Assembly (NCBI GenBank): GCA_030613345.1
Contig: JAUWMD010000033.1
Span: 1-14,105 of the forward strand
DNA: 14,105 bases
Origin: Candidatus Krumholzibacteriota bacterium
GTDB taxonomy: Bacteria; Krumholzibacteriota; Krumholzibacteriia; Krumholzibacteriales; Krumholzibacteriaceae
Direction: 5' to 3'
Made by a program: the position numbers and the translations under genes. The first letter of the stretch is position 1. Every line of letters begins with the position of its first letter. The notes under the pieces were generated by a model that saw only the letters and a program-made list of their open reading frames with translations, had not been told where the DNA came from and made no database searches. Shown here in pieces: positions 13,556 through 14,105 of this stretch.

Positions 13556-14105
13556 GACGTGCGCTTTCAGGAAGGTGGGGGGAGACGAAGAGCGTCTTCG
13601 ACCTCTGGCAGGCCGCGGTGCCGGGCTTTGCGCCCCGAGGCCTCCTGACGTATCTCTTCTCGGCGCATATCACGGGGACCGTCCCCGAGCCCCTCGCCTT
13701 ACTGAACCATGCGGCGGTCTCGGCGGCCATCTCTATGATCCGTGACGGCGTCGAGCGGTTGGCGCCCTTCAGTATCACGTGCGAGCCGGGGCTCCCCTGG
13801 GCGTGGAACCAGAGATCGGTAGGGGCGGCGTAACGGTGGGTGAGCTCGTCGTTCTCCCTGTCGCTGCGCCCGACAAGTATCGTATGGGTGTCGTCGACGG
13901 GGAAGCTCTTGAATCGTGGCTTTTGCTTCTCACGGGAGCCTCGCTGACTCGCTCCCCGGCTGCTGTCTGTGACGATCATCGCGGCGAGCGCTGCAGGGTC
14001 CTCGATCGCGTCGGTCCTGGCGATGCTCTTTTCGAGGTCCGCGATATCCTCCCTTATACTCGCCCTGCGGGCCTTGATTATCTCGATCCCCTTTTTGCCT
14101 TTCCT
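13551..14105 (-). CDS. rqcH: NFACT/RqcH-type ribosome quality-control protein, C-terminal part (5' end outside window)
   Basis: The 184 visible residues run without a stop from the window edge (14105) to TAA at 13553-13551. First comes a charged helical segment (coiled-coil-like, about the first 45 residues, ending near the in-frame Met at 13979). Then comes an NFACT-R (DUF814) domain with ILVGRSDRENDELTHRYA, DLWFHAQGSPGSHVILKGA, AAWFSKARGSGTVPV and KRYVRRPRGAKPG, all family hallmarks. These proteins (RqcH in B. subtilis, Rqc2 in eukaryotes) bind split large subunits with stalled peptidyl-tRNA and add C-terminal Ala tails. The NFACT-N catalytic half lies beyond the window. The gene is convergent with the exported-protein gene and shares its terminator. 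The internal Met at 13979 is not the true start because the coiled coil continues upstream. Family assignment is strong; the specific RqcH role is inferred. Confidence 0.88.
   Translation of the reverse strand, partial: RKGKKGIEIIKARRASIREDIADLEKSIARTDAIEDPAALAAMIVTDSSRGASQRGSREKQKPRFKSFPVDDTHTILVGRSDRENDELTHRYAAPTDLWFHAQGSPGSHVILKGANRSTPSRIIEMAAETAAWFSKARGSGTVPVICAEKRYVRRPRGAKPGTAACQRSKTLFVSPHLPESARQ

Noticed and set aside
13516..13557. Short ATG frame MQSKESPKGLSFY between the terminators
   Set aside because: It is made by the terminator hairpin itself and has no ribosome-binding site.
1..14105. tRNA, rRNA, CRISPR array, insertion sequence or phage features
   Set aside because: Reading the intergenic stretches gave no cloverleaf, spaced direct repeats of array type, transposase or integrase, or flanking terminal repeats; the coding density and uniform codon style point to ordinary core chromosome.

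Overview
This is a GC-rich (by eye), gene-dense bacterial chromosome segment made mostly of core information-processing and cell-envelope genes. Almost everything reads on the + strand, and only the last gene is on the - strand. A predicted lipoprotein, a predicted secreted protein, MurA and an E. coli-like Rho suggest a diderm bacterium. The presence of SelB means the organism probably uses selenocysteine. The order rho, rpmE, DUF1385, prfA, prmC, murA, together with frequent AGG (Arg) and ATA (Ile) codons despite the high GC, does not match the model Proteobacteria or Firmicutes I know. I would guess a poorly cultured lineage, perhaps of the FCB group or a deep deltaproteobacteria-like branch, but the sequence alone does not settle this.

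Layout. (1) 1-216: the 3' end of a response-regulator receiver domain. (2) 292-2295: priA, encoding a short replication-restart helicase, preceded by a TATAAT promoter so close to its ATG that the mRNA may be nearly leaderless. (3) 2522-3574: a TPR-repeat lipoprotein with its own promoter. (4) 3575-3967: a non-coding stretch with a GC-rich hairpin, a strong sigma70-like promoter and a structured leader of about 270 nt in front of rho (3968-5215). (5) 5331-12831: a compact co-directional run, rpmE - DUF1385 membrane protein - prfA - prmC - murA - selB - ispG. Gaps range from a 4-nt overlap to 73 nt, so it is probably one operon. (6) 12832-12992: an AT-rich promoter island with short repeats, driving a small exported protein of unknown function (12993-13358). 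(7) 13359-13550: two intrinsic terminators about 100 nt apart. (8) 13551-14105, - strand: the C-terminal part of an NFACT/RqcH-type ribosome-quality-control protein.

How the genes fit together: the large operon links ribosome assembly (L31), translation termination (RF1 and the enzyme that methylates its GGQ glutamine), UGA recoding (SelB), the first committed step of peptidoglycan synthesis (MurA) and the iron-sulfur step of the MEP isoprenoid pathway (IspG), which ultimately feeds the undecaprenyl carrier for cell-wall synthesis. Rho upstream and RqcH at the far end add transcription termination and stalled-ribosome rescue. No mobile element, CRISPR array, tRNA or rRNA was seen. I see no clear new biological system. 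The most interesting points are regulatory (priA start, rho leader, exported-protein leader) and structural (a PriA apparently lacking its winged-helix insert and carrying DEEQ, an unusual IspG N-terminal motif, and selB fused by overlap to ispG).
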